64,000 nucleotides of DNA from Aliidiomarina haloalkalitolerans (GTDB taxonomy: Bacteria; Pseudomonadota; Gammaproteobacteria; Enterobacterales; Alteromonadaceae). A program made the translations under genes and the position numbers. The notes under the pieces are model-generated. The model was not told the origin of the DNA, did not search any database, and saw nothing but the letters and a program-made list of their open reading frames with translations. Shown here piece after piece: positions 19,413 to 27,124 of this stretch. The stretch covers positions 82,993-146,992 of the forward strand of contig NZ_PIPI01000008.1 of NCBI RefSeq assembly GCF_003987315.1, given 5' to 3'. The first letter of the stretch is position 1. Every line of letters starts with the position of its first letter.

Positions 19413-20534
19413 TTAGTTACGTGTCGTGATTGTGTCTTCAGTCAAGCTCAAGAAGTACAAGCTTTGCGCGGTCGGCAGTAACTGACTAACAATGCGGTTC
19501 CAGCGGCTCATTGGTGCCGTGGTCACGTACACAATGTCACGCTCTTGTAAGCGGAACTGGTCGGCCATAACCAACGCAGACGCTTGTCGTGCGTCCAACT
19601 GAAACACATCAATTAAGTTTTCCGCGTCATTCGGCGCTAAACGCATGACAAACACACCCGAGGCGTTGGCGTGCATGTTGTTAATGCCACCGACGTCAGA
19701 AATAGCTTCGGCTAAGGTCATGCCAGCACGACCCATAATCACGCTGCGCGGCTCGTTCACTTCACCCATGACAAATACTTTGTTGGCATCGTTACGTTCA
19801 ACGTGCAAAACGTCGCCGGCTTTTAGCAGCACGTTCTGACGGGTGTCGCCACGCTGATACAGTTCCTGCAGAGAAAAGCGATACTCACGGCCTTCACGGG
19901 TTAAGACCACGTTGCGCCAGTCGGCGAGTTCGGTAATGCCGCCAGAATGATTAATAGCGTCGAGTAAGGTAAGAGGGACGTTGGTGATGGGGAGTGTGCC
20001 TGGCTGCATGACTTCGCCAGTGACGTAAATGCGCTTTGAGCGGAACGCCGCAACGGTGACATCCACTTGAGGGTTTTCGATGTAGTTTTCGAGCTTGGCA
20101 ATGAGCTCTTCACGAATTTGTGTGACGCGTTTGCCAGCAACAGGGAGTTTGCCGACATACGGGTAGAAGATGGTACCGTCGTTGTGTACCCAGTTCCCTG
20201 CTTCTTGGGCGCTACGCATTGAGCCGGCAGGAATGGTTAACTCAGGGTGGTTCCACACGGTGATGTTCAGGATATCCCCAACACCGACCACATAGTCATA
20301 CTCTGCACGCATTTGCTCGAGTTCTGGGTTTAGTTCCGGAGTGGTTTGCGGCGTGCGCAACTGATTTACAAGGCTGGGGGTGATGGCGTAAATACGAACC
20401 TGTTCGTTGAGGTCTTCGCGGGCGTTTACGGTGTCTTGGTTGGTTGGCATGTGAGTGCCGGGGAACATTGCACAACCTGAGAGCACGACGGTTGCAATAG
20501 TAGCAACGATTAACTTTTGAAGAGATCCACTCAT
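19413..20534 (-). CDS. wza: Outer-membrane polysaccharide export lipoprotein Wza
   Basis: The 373-residue lipoprotein forms the octameric outer-membrane export channel. It has a signal peptide with lipobox LSGC (Cys at residue 21), a Poly_export (PES) domain with YVVGVGDILNITVWNHPEL, then SLBB domains (IYVTGEVMQPGTLPITN and VFVMGEVNEPRSVIMGR). The C-terminal stretch would form the amphipathic alpha-barrel. It is the first recognised gene of the capsule operon, about 120 bp after a small unknown gene, and works with Wzb and Wzc encoded next. Confidence 0.97.
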   Translation of the reverse strand: MSGSLQKLIVATIATVVLSGCAMFPGTHMPTNQDTVNAREDLNEQVRIYAITPSLVNQLRTPQTTPELNPELEQMRAEYDYVVGVGDILNITVWNHPELTIPAGSMRSAQEAGNWVHNDGTIFYPYVGKLPVAGKRVTQIREELIAKLENYIENPQVDVTVAAFRSKRIYVTGEVMQPGTLPITNVPLTLLDAINHSGGITELADWRNVVLTREGREYRFSLQELYQRGDTRQNVLLKAGDVLHVERNDANKVFVMGEVNEPRSVIMGRAGMTLAEAISDVGGINNMHANASGVFVMRLAPNDAENLIDVFQLDARQASALVMADQFRLQERDIVYVTTAPMSRWNRIVSQLLPTAQSLYFLSLTEDTITTRN

Positions 20535-20653
20535 GCCGTTTTTTACCTTGTTGTTGTCTTTATGCTACTTAGTATAGAACTTTGCGGTACGTTACATACG
20601 TCGAATAAACCATTAAATTGTAGCTTATTTAGTGGTTTAAGACTTTGAATAGC

Positions 20654-20899
20654 TTACGTCCGCAATTTAATCGCCGCAATGTGGGCACTTATCCAACCGT
20701 CGTCCGCATCAATTTCGACCGTTTTGCCACTTAAACCGCGGATAACCGCATGGCTCGCAGTCGGAATTCGGCTCATTTCGCGTTGAGCCATCGTAATTAC
20801 GTTCAGCACCGACGTAGTTTTCGGGGCGCCTAGAGTAATAATGACGTCATCGCCGCTGAGAATCTCTACTTTGTAGCGAGAATGTAATGTTTCACCCAT
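20654..20899 (-). CDS. Small conserved-looking protein of unknown function upstream of wza
   Basis: I do not recognise this 81-residue product. A start at 20899 (MGETLHSRYKVEIL) is preferred because AAGGA sits 6 nt upstream; a frame from 20938 would add 13 residues without a good ribosome site. The protein has no signal peptide or membrane segment, is mixed alpha/beta in character and ends IAAIKLRT. It is the first gene after the ops leader of the polysaccharide operon, so it is probably co-transcribed. It might be a small regulator, but nothing in the sequence proves it. Confidence 0.5.
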   Translation of the reverse strand: MGETLHSRYKVEILSGDDVIITLGAPKTTSVLNVITMAQREMSRIPTASHAVIRGLSGKTVEIDADDGWISAHIAAIKLRT

Positions 20900-20938
20900 C
20901 GTCAGTCCTTGTGTATCCCTGTGACACTTCAGTTTCAT

Positions 20939-21530
20939 ACGGAAGTGCGATCGCAGTAAACGTGCTTTTTTAGCCGTTTTTGATGTTTTTATTATTGTTT
21001 TTTTGGGGGAGTGACTTTGTGGGTTTTGTACGGGTGCTTTTGAGCGTGTTTGTTGGCGCTTTGTTGGCGCGCAGGCACGCTACCGCCCGTGGGTTCAGGG
21101 CCCCAAAATCCCAAAGTCTTTTTATTTTGTGTTCTTTGTTTACTTTTCGTTCAGTTTAATATTACTCAAACTGTTTAGCCCACGCAGCAGAAAACGCCAA
21201 AGCATGGGCTTTGAGATGAAGAATTTTTTTGTAATCGAACCGCTGAAAGATAGCACATGGCCGCGGTTTTCCATAAGACTGTGTTTGGTGTGGCCGAACG
21301 CGTATAAGACCGCAATGATTCTTTAGCTTCCATACCAAATTTACAGCATTCCATAATTCTTCGCTCTCGACTCGCCTGCTGAATTGTCATTTGCACATCA
21401 AATTGATTGCTTTTTGCACAACCCATAAAGTCTCTGCAGCGCTTAATTTAAGCAGCTTTCAAAGACCTACAAGCGAGTGCCGAGTATACCCCAAAATTTC
21501 CCCTCATCCAACGCTCAAATGTAAAAAATT
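20939..21530. other. Long non-coding leader/intergenic region upstream of the capsule operon
   Basis: No convincing gene is seen here. It contains the ops element at 21076-21087 and, just downstream on the minus strand, a tandem GCGCCAACAAA motif. The rest is AT-rich and probably holds the minus-strand promoter of the capsule operon. Short open frames here lack ribosome sites and recognisable sequence. Confidence 0.5.
21076..21087 (-). promoter_or_regulatory. RfaH-type ops element in the capsule operon leader
   Basis: The minus strand reads GGCGGTAGCGTG here, matching the core of the enterobacterial ops/JUMPstart element. It lies about 180 nt before the first gene of the operon at 20899, pointing in the operon's direction. 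ops pauses RNA polymerase and recruits RfaH, a NusG paralogue, to prevent Rho termination across long polysaccharide operons. The exact promoter upstream was not identified. Confidence 0.85.
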
Positions 21531-21532
21531 GG

Positions 21533-21686
21533 TTAGGAACCGGGGCTGGAATCACATTGTGAACCGTAGCTGGAATGCTAACCCGCTGTATTGGCGCAAA
21601 TTTCGCTTGCGCGCAATATTGTAACTAACTGTTACATCGCATTGGGGACCGGGGCTGGAATGGCATTCCAGCCCCGGTCCGCAATG
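21533..21686. repeat. Dispersed GGACC-GGAATG repeats: two tandem plus one inverted pair
   Basis: Two direct copies (one G-form, one GTAG-form) lie at 21533-21584. A head-to-head G-form pair at 21646-21680 gives a 17-bp stem with a 1-nt centre. These are the first copies met when leaving the repeat-free capsule locus, just before the beta-CASP nuclease gene. Confidence 0.9.
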
Positions 21687-21802
21687 AGCACATTCAGCGA
21701 TCGCTGACAGTTTTTGGACGTGCATCTTCGTTGGCCTTTGCTAAAGTGAACGCAGCTTCAATGTCGAAGCGTTACATTTCCGAACCTAAAAAGGAGGTTT
21801 AC

Positions 21803-23314
21803 ATGGAAGTTCAAATCGTTCATCACGGTGCGGCTCAGGGCGTGACCGGTTCTTGTCACGAGCTTCGGCTGCCCAACGGTCAGGCGGTGCTCATAGATAT
21901 TGGTTTGTTTCAGGGGGCGGAAACGGAGTCGGCGGCGAACTCGTTCACTGCCGCGATGGACGCGGAGTCACGCGAACGGATGCAACAGGCGATCGAATTC
22001 GACATTAGCGACATTGAGGCGCTGGTCATCACCCACTGCCACATCGACCACGTCGGCCGCCTGCCCTGGTTGCTTATTGCCGGTTATCGCGGGCCGATTT
22101 ATTGCACCGCCGCCACTGCGCATTTGCTGCCGATGGTCATTGAAGACGCCCTGAAAGTTGGCATTACCCGCAATTCGCAGTTAATTAGCGCGGTGCTGAA
22201 ACTGCTCGACGGCCTGCTGCAACCGCTCGACTATAAAGAGTGGGCGCAGGTCAGCGAGCCGCTTCGTGTGCGTTTTCGTCAAGCCGGCCACATTCTTGGC
22301 TCGGCGTATGTGGAATGCGACATTGACACCGGCGAGGAGCTGCAGCGGGTGGTGTTTTCGGGCGACCTTGGTTGCAAGAATTCGCCGCTACTGCCCGACC
22401 CTGAGCCGCTTGAGTTCGCCGATGTGCTGGTTTTGGAAAGCACCTATGGCGACAAGAATCACGAAAGTCGCCTAGAGCGGCAAGACCGCCTGCGGCAGGT
22501 GATTGAGCATTGTGTGGCCGACCGCGGCGCGGTGCTGATTCCGGCGTTTAGTATCGGCCGCACGCAAGAGCTGCTGTATGAGCTTGAGGATATTATTCAT
22601 GGGTATCAGGCTGCGGGTTTGGGGGTTGCTGCGGGGGCGGCGGTTGCTGCAGACTCAATGGCGGAAAACTCAGTGGAGGAAAACCCAGTAAGCGACATTT
22701 GGGACAATATAATGGTTGTAGTCGACTCGCCAATGGCTGCGGAATTTACGCACCAATACCGAAAAATGAAGGCGTTGTGGGACGAAGAGGCTCTTGAGCG
22801 TGTGGCGGAGAACCGGCACCCGTTGAATTTTGCGCGGTTGCATATTGTCGAAACTCACGACGAACATTTGCGCTTGGTGAACTACCTGCGCAGTACCGGC
22901 GACCCGTGCATTGTCATTGCCGCCAGCGGTATGTGCACCGGCGGCCGTATGGTGAATTATTTAAAAGCCTTGCTGCCCGACCCGCGCACCGACGTGTTAT
23001 TTGTTGGCTTTCAAGCGCGAGGTACACCCGGCCACGACATTCAGAAATATGGCCCACGCGGCGGCTATGTCATGCTCGACAACGAGCGCGTCGACATTAA
23101 AGCGCAAATTCACACCCTCGGCGGCTACTCGGCACACGCCGACCAAGACGAGCTCATCGAGTTTATCGCCAACGCTGCCTATGTCGGCCACGTCCGCCTC
23201 GTGCACGGTGATCCCGACGTCCAGCGCGCCTTCGCCGACACCCTGCGCACCCGCTTCCCCGGCCTCCCCGTCACCTGCGCGTGTGATTCGGGACCGGGGC
23301 TGGAATGCGGTTAG
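21803..23314 (+). CDS. Beta-CASP metallo-beta-lactamase-fold RNA nuclease
   Basis: The 503-residue protein belongs to the MBL/beta-CASP exonuclease group (YsfA/CPSF-like). The zinc motif HCHIDH is at residues 78-83. Later come beta-CASP motif A (DSPMAAEFTHQY), SGMCTGGRMVNYL, and the C-terminal histidine motif GGYSAHADQDEL. It is expected to cleave or trim RNA in the cytoplasm. The start at 21803 follows a strong AAGGAGG site; an upstream in-frame extension to 21731 is unlikely. An Ala/Glu-rich insert (about 270-300) is unusual. The last codons and the stop come from a dispersed repeat (tail DSGPGLECG). Confidence 0.9.
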   Translation: MEVQIVHHGAAQGVTGSCHELRLPNGQAVLIDIGLFQGAETESAANSFTAAMDAESRERMQQAIEFDISDIEALVITHCHIDHVGRLPWLLIAGYRGPIYCTAATAHLLPMVIEDALKVGITRNSQLISAVLKLLDGLLQPLDYKEWAQVSEPLRVRFRQAGHILGSAYVECDIDTGEELQRVVFSGDLGCKNSPLLPDPEPLEFADVLVLESTYGDKNHESRLERQDRLRQVIEHCVADRGAVLIPAFSIGRTQELLYELEDIIHGYQAAGLGVAAGAAVAADSMAENSVEENPVSDIWDNIMVVVDSPMAAEFTHQYRKMKALWDEEALERVAENRHPLNFARLHIVETHDEHLRLVNYLRSTGDPCIVIAASGMCTGGRMVNYLKALLPDPRTDVLFVGFQARGTPGHDIQKYGPRGGYVMLDNERVDIKAQIHTLGGYSAHADQDELIEFIANAAYVGHVRLVHGDPDVQRAFADTLRTRFPGLPVTCACDSGPGLECG

Positions 23315-23338
23315 GGACCGGGGCTGGAATGCTAACCC
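23288..23338. repeat. Two tandem G-form repeats overlapping the 3' end of the nuclease gene
   Basis: Two direct copies of GGACCGGGGCTGGAATG are separated by a CGGTTAG linker (24-bp period). The first copy supplies the final residues and the TAG stop of the beta-CASP gene. Confidence 0.92.
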
Positions 23339-23446
23339 ACTGATTTAAGAAGCTATCCGAAAGGTTCGGTTCGCTGTAGATACATTTGCTGCGCATTGTG
23401 CGCACCCTTCGGGCGCGCGCACTGCGAAAAATTGAAAGGGATTCAC

Positions 23447-24160
23447 TTGGGTATCGATGTTACGGAAGATAAATATGTGACTTTGAATGAAGGCCACCAC
23501 AAACGTCTCGTGACTTGCCCTTCTCGAAATCCGGTATTTAAAAAATATCCCGGTCTTGTTACTCAAAGTGTGTATCGTCGGACCAAAGATGGCGACAAAG
23601 AACGAGACGGCAACCCTTTTATTTATGCATTAAAGAAAACACGAGGGTATAGAATACGCAGTCGCGAGCTAGTGAAGTTCAAACCTAGTTTCGACGCTAT
23701 CCTTTATAAAATTATTGATAAGTTTCCAGGCGCTTGTTTGGTAACACTACCTTCTTCTTATCCTATAGCCGAAATTCTTGCCCGTCGCATCGCGAGAAAA
23801 AACGGGGCTCAGATTTTCAATCGCATTTTCAGAAAGGCGACTGTCGCAGAGGTTCTTGCAAACTTTGATCCCCACGCAGTTAAGAAACAACATCAAGCTG
23901 AAATTAACTCTCAATTAGCGACCTTTAACAAGCTTGACCCAAATGAGTTGGTCAATCTCAAAGAAATGCGCAACAGAATCCGTAGTTATTTCAATCCAAT
24001 ATCCATAAACTCTGATTTGCTAGGGCAGCTACCAACTACAAAATTGTTGCTAGTTGATGACTTACTTTCGACAGGAACAACCATTACAAATGCCGCCAAC
24101 TTATTGAAATACAATAACTTCACTGTTGTAGGCGCAGTCTGTTTATTTAGCGCGTTATAA
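23447..24160 (+). CDS. Phosphoribosyltransferase-domain protein
   Basis: The C-terminal part carries the PRTase PRPP loop LLLVDDLLSTGTTITNAA, as in ComF-like and type I phosphoribosyltransferases. An earlier segment (CLVTLPSSYPIAEILARRIA) resembles the upstream strand-loop of that fold. There is no N-terminal zinc finger as in ComF. The TTG at 23447 is chosen because AAAGGG precedes it; the open frame continues upstream to 23396 through a GC-rich non-coding stretch. The gene stands alone, followed by a candidate structured RNA. It could be a nucleotide salvage enzyme or a defence-associated PRTase; the sequence does not decide. Confidence 0.7.
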   Translation: MGIDVTEDKYVTLNEGHHKRLVTCPSRNPVFKKYPGLVTQSVYRRTKDGDKERDGNPFIYALKKTRGYRIRSRELVKFKPSFDAILYKIIDKFPGACLVTLPSSYPIAEILARRIARKNGAQIFNRIFRKATVAEVLANFDPHAVKKQHQAEINSQLATFNKLDPNELVNLKEMRNRIRSYFNPISINSDLLGQLPTTKLLLVDDLLSTGTTITNAANLLKYNNFTVVGAVCLFSAL

Positions 24161-24170
24161 TGTACGTCAC

Positions 24171-24199
24171 TTGAATTTTACACGAGAAACAACTACTAT
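24171..24199 (+). promoter_or_regulatory. Sigma-70-like promoter for the candidate structured RNA
   Basis: TTGAAT at 24171-24176 and TACTAT at 24194-24199 are separated by exactly 17 nt. A start near 24206 would make an RNA ending at the terminator at 24369-24393. Confidence 0.6.
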
Positions 24200-24205
24200 G
24201 AGCGC

Positions 24206-24393
24206 TAGACCAAGTTTACGCCCCTTCGGTCTTTAAATATGAGACAAGTTGTAAAACTTGTGGGTCCGTGCAAGCACCTATACTGCGGTCGACTCGTAAG
24301 GAGTAAAAGGCAGTTGAGAATGGCAGCGGCTTCTCCTTCCAGCTAATCTGGTCGTAAGAAAAAACATAGGGAGCCTTTCTAGGCTCCCTTTTT
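24206..24393 (+). ncRNA. Candidate structured non-coding RNA
   Basis: This roughly 188-nt stretch has its own promoter and an intrinsic terminator. It contains several clean hairpins: AGACC...GGTCT (24207-24232), ACAAGTT-gtaa-AACTTGT (24244-24261), ACTGC...GCAGT enclosing ACTC-gtaag-GAGT (about 24282-24315), GAGAA...TTCTC, and CCAG-ctaat-CTGG. It does not match 6S, tmRNA, RNase P or SRP RNA by eye. No start codon with a ribosome site opens a long frame. It lies directly downstream of the phosphoribosyltransferase gene. Function is unknown. Confidence 0.55.
24369..24393 (+). terminator. Intrinsic terminator
   Basis: GGGAGCC (24369-24375), a 6-nt loop, GGCTCCC (24382-24388) and five T residues form a classical Rho-independent terminator at the end of the candidate RNA. 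Confidence 0.9.
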
Positions 24394-24397
24394 CGTT

Positions 24398-24436
24398 GTC
24401 ATTCCAGCTACGGGTTCTACCGGGCGCGCCTAATGC
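24398..24436. repeat. Degenerate repeat copy with GGCGCGCC module
   Basis: ATTCCAGCTACGGG is followed by TTCTACCGGGCGCGCCTAATGCG. This is a partial reverse-orientation GTAG-form core joined to the GGCGCGCC-containing module that also appears at 41164, 43252 and 52561. Confidence 0.7.
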
Positions 24437-24445
24437 GAAACAAGG

Positions 24446-24489
24446 AGGGGTTCTCCGCTGCCCACGTATACTGAGGTGGAGGAACCCCT
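24446..24489 (+). promoter_or_regulatory. Inverted repeat sequestering the ribosome site of the M20 peptidase gene
   Basis: AGGGGTTCTCC (24446-24456) pairs with GGAGGAACCCCT (24478-24489) with one bulge. The hairpin contains the Shine-Dalgarno GGAGG and ends at the base before the ATG at 24490. This could hide the ribosome site. It is visible in sequence; a regulatory role is inferred. Confidence 0.5.
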
Positions 24490-25791
24490 ATGAAACTATC
24501 GTTACTCGCTTTATCACTTTGCGCCGCTTCGGCCGCATTCACCTTGCCAACATTTGCCGCAGGCTCCACGGAACCGGCTCGCATCGACACCAACCTCGAA
24601 CAGCGCGTCATCGAATGGCGCCGCGACATTCACCAACACCCCGAGCTGAGCAATCGCGAATTCCGCACCGCTGCATTGGTTGCTGAACACCTCGAGGCGC
24701 TCGGCATGGAAGTGCACACCGGCATTGCCCACACCGGCGTCGTCGGTATTTTACGCGGCGCAAAGCCCGGTCCTACTGTCGCCTTGCGCGCAGACATGGA
24801 CGCCCTGCCCGTACGGGAACAAACCGGCCTGCCATTTGCATCCACCGTCACCGCCGAGTTTAACGGCGCCGAAGTCCCCGTCATGCACGCTTGCGGCCAC
24901 GACATGCACGTCGCCATGCTCATGGGCGCGGCGGAATATTTAGCGCAAAACCGCGACGACATTAGCGGCTCGGTCATGTTCATTTTCCAACCTGCTGAAG
25001 AAGGCGCGCCAGCTGGCGAAGAAGGTGGTGCGCAACTTATGATCAAAGAAGGTATCTTCGAACGTTTCGAGCGCCCAGACGCAATCTTCGGCATTCACGT
25101 CGGTTCCATGAGCCACACCGGCCACGTCGGCTACCGCTCCGGCCCAATCATGGCCTCGTCTGACCGCTTCAACGTTCGTGTCCGCGGTGAACAAACTCAC
25201 GGCTCGCGCCCATGGGGCGGCGTCGACCCCATCGTCGCGGCAGCAGCTATTGTCACGAACAGCCAAAGTATTGTCAGCCGCAAGCTCGACCTTACAAAAG
25301 CGCCAGCCGTGCTGAGTTTCGGAGTTATTCAAGGTGGTGTGCGCAACAATATTATCCCTGACGAGGTTTACCTTGAGGGAACTATGCGTAACTTCGACAT
25401 GGACACGCGCGCGCAAATGTTCGAGAAGTTTACCCGCGTTGCCGAGTCAACTGCTGCTGCACACGGCGCTACAGCCGAAGTGGTTATTAACGAGGGATAT
25501 CGGGTCACTATCAATAGCCCCGATTTGATGGAAAGGATGCTACCCACCACGCGCGCGGTCGTCGGCGATGCGTACTTAACGGAAGCCTCTCTCGGCACGG
25601 CCTCGGAAGACTTCTCGTTCTTTGCCCTCGAGGTACCCGGCAAGTATGTGTTTCTTGGTGCAACGCCTTACGGCCAAGATCCTGCAACGGCTCCGGGCAA
25701 CCATTCGCCATTCTTCAACCCTGACGAAGCGGCTATGAAAGTCGGCACCGAGCTCTTTATCAACTGGACGCTAAACTTTTCGGCGGAGTAA
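24490..25791 (+). CDS. Exported M20 family amidohydrolase/peptidase
   Basis: The 433-residue protein has a signal peptide (residues 1 to about 23, ending TFAAGS), so it acts in the periplasm. The M20D pattern is clear: RRDIHQHPELSNREF, RADMDALPVREQTGLPF, HACGHDMHVAMLMGAA with metal-binding Cys/His, FQPAEEGAPAGEEGG, and a late GTASEDFSFFA glutamate motif. This group hydrolyses N-acyl-amino acids, indole-acetyl-amino acids or small peptides. It is convergent with the M14 peptidase gene, with a repeat hairpin between them. Substrate is unknown. Confidence 0.92.
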   Translation: MKLSLLALSLCAASAAFTLPTFAAGSTEPARIDTNLEQRVIEWRRDIHQHPELSNREFRTAALVAEHLEALGMEVHTGIAHTGVVGILRGAKPGPTVALRADMDALPVREQTGLPFASTVTAEFNGAEVPVMHACGHDMHVAMLMGAAEYLAQNRDDISGSVMFIFQPAEEGAPAGEEGGAQLMIKEGIFERFERPDAIFGIHVGSMSHTGHVGYRSGPIMASSDRFNVRVRGEQTHGSRPWGGVDPIVAAAAIVTNSQSIVSRKLDLTKAPAVLSFGVIQGGVRNNIIPDEVYLEGTMRNFDMDTRAQMFEKFTRVAESTAAAHGATAEVVINEGYRVTINSPDLMERMLPTTRAVVGDAYLTEASLGTASEDFSFFALEVPGKYVFLGATPYGQDPATAPGNHSPFFNPDEAAMKVGTELFINWTLNFSAE

Positions 25792-25835
25792 TTCGGGACC
25801 GGGGCTGGAATGCCATTCCAGCCCCGGTCCGCAAT
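25791..25835. repeat. Head-to-head repeat pair between convergent genes (possible bidirectional terminator)
   Basis: GGACCGGGGCTGGAATG, one base, then the exact reverse complement occupies 25796-25830. The 17-bp stem sits in the 45-bp gap between two convergent peptidase genes and is the only structure there, so it probably ends both transcripts. No T-tract follows, so termination would need another factor. Confidence 0.9.
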
Positions 25836-25836
25836 A

Positions 25837-27069
25837 CTAGCGCTCGAGCATGTACTGCATAAGGACTCGGGCGGCGGCGCGGGCGGTGGTATCGATTTCA
25901 CCGCGGTCAGTTTCGTCACCCACTTCGTAAGTCACTGAATGTACGCCATATTCGTCGGCCATGTATTGTTTGAAGATACCCCGGCCAGGTGCTGCGCTGG
26001 CTTGCTCTTCCACTTCATACGGCACCGCTGCGCCTAATCGCTGCAGCCACTCTTGGCTGAACGTCGACTCGCGCGCCACGTAATCCACCGGCATGGTGTA
26101 ATACACGTTGCGCCAGGTCGAATGAAAATCGACGCCGTACACCAAGTCACCGCCTTCCGCGACAATTTGCTGCAAGTAAGTATGAACCGCCGCAATTTCT
26201 GGCTGTGAACGGTCGAACCAATCACGATTCAAGTCCAGCCCGCCAGTACTATGCCGCCAGTTCCCCAACGCCACGCCATCCGGGTTCAAGTTTGGTGCAA
26301 TCAACACGTTATAACGATCTAAAAATTCCGCCCCTTCACTCAGCATTTCTTCCACAAATGCCCGCATTGCCATTGCACCCGTCAACTCGGGTGGATGTTG
26401 CCGACCAATTAACACCAACCATTCGTCACCCGACCCGTAACTCACTAGCGCCGGCATCTGCCGCCCTTGCGCACTGTAGCCAATGGTAAAACGCCGCAAC
26501 TCATATTCACGCGCCAGCCCATCAACCCATTGCCAATAGTCGTCATTGCCAAACATTTCTTGTCCGGCGACCCAAACCGGCTGCGGCCCAACGTCCAACG
26601 AGAAGTAAATCGAATGGTCGCTTTTGCTATGTTCGATGTCTTGCCAACTTGCCCCGTCCGTACTTACTTTTGGGTTATACCGCGCACGCCCTCGTTCCAG
26701 CGCCAACACTTCCAGCGCTACTGTTTGCGGCTCGGCAGCAACAACCTGAAATGCATACCAAGGGCTTGGGTTAATCGGCTGATTCTCCGGCCCCGTCATC
26801 ACCACAATCGTGCCGTCCTCGCGCTGCTCACAACCGTCCACGCGCGCTTGCGGAAAGTCATAACGCACTTCAACGCCGTCAAACACGCACGCGTGCCCTA
26901 ATGACTCCGCCCGCGCAACTGCCGCTGCTTGCTCGTCAAACTCATACAGCCCTGCCGACGCAGTCGTCGTTCCAACTGGCGCCGCACCACCGCATGCGCT
27001 CAACATCACACTCGCAGCAGCAACGACGACACTTGTTCGTAATAAATAATTTTTCACATGAATGCCCAC
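25837..27069 (-). CDS. M14 family zinc carboxypeptidase lipoprotein
   Basis: The 410-residue protein has a signal peptide with lipobox LSAC, so it is membrane-anchored in the envelope. The catalytic half resembles cytosolic-carboxypeptidase-like M14 enzymes: IGRQHPPELTG (zinc His and Glu), NPDGVALGNWRHSTGGLDLNRDW (substrate-binding Asn-Arg) and VDFHSTW (third zinc ligand). A beta-rich N-terminal domain precedes it. The start is GTG at 27069 or GTG at 27057. Its gene follows the TonB receptor gene in the same direction, with a terminator between, suggesting a shared role in peptide use. Confidence 0.88.
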   Translation of the reverse strand: MGIHVKNYLLRTSVVVAAASVMLSACGGAAPVGTTTASAGLYEFDEQAAAVARAESLGHACVFDGVEVRYDFPQARVDGCEQREDGTIVVMTGPENQPINPSPWYAFQVVAAEPQTVALEVLALERGRARYNPKVSTDGASWQDIEHSKSDHSIYFSLDVGPQPVWVAGQEMFGNDDYWQWVDGLAREYELRRFTIGYSAQGRQMPALVSYGSGDEWLVLIGRQHPPELTGAMAMRAFVEEMLSEGAEFLDRYNVLIAPNLNPDGVALGNWRHSTGGLDLNRDWFDRSQPEIAAVHTYLQQIVAEGGDLVYGVDFHSTWRNVYYTMPVDYVARESTFSQEWLQRLGAAVPYEVEEQASAAPGRGIFKQYMADEYGVHSVTYEVGDETDRGEIDTTARAAARVLMQYMLER

Positions 27070-27082
27070 GAAGATTGAAAGA

Positions 27083-27119
27083 CAAAAAACGGGCGCCCTT
27101 CGTCAAAAGGACGCCCGTT
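27083..27119 (-). terminator. Intrinsic terminator after the TonB receptor gene
   Basis: On the minus strand AACGGGCG...CGCCCGTT forms a strong stem with an inner CCTT/AAGG helix, followed by TTTTTTG. It starts just after the stop of the receptor gene at 27125. Confidence 0.9.
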
Positions 27120-27124
27120 CCTGC

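Noticed and set aside
21175..21426. 83-residue minus-strand open frame upstream of the capsule leader
   Set aside because: No ribosome site, atypical composition and no recognisable motif; treated as non-coding.
24171..24393. Candidate RNA as a retron msr-msd
   Set aside because: No reverse transcriptase gene lies nearby, and the expected long paired a1/a2 ends are not convincing (only about 5 bp).
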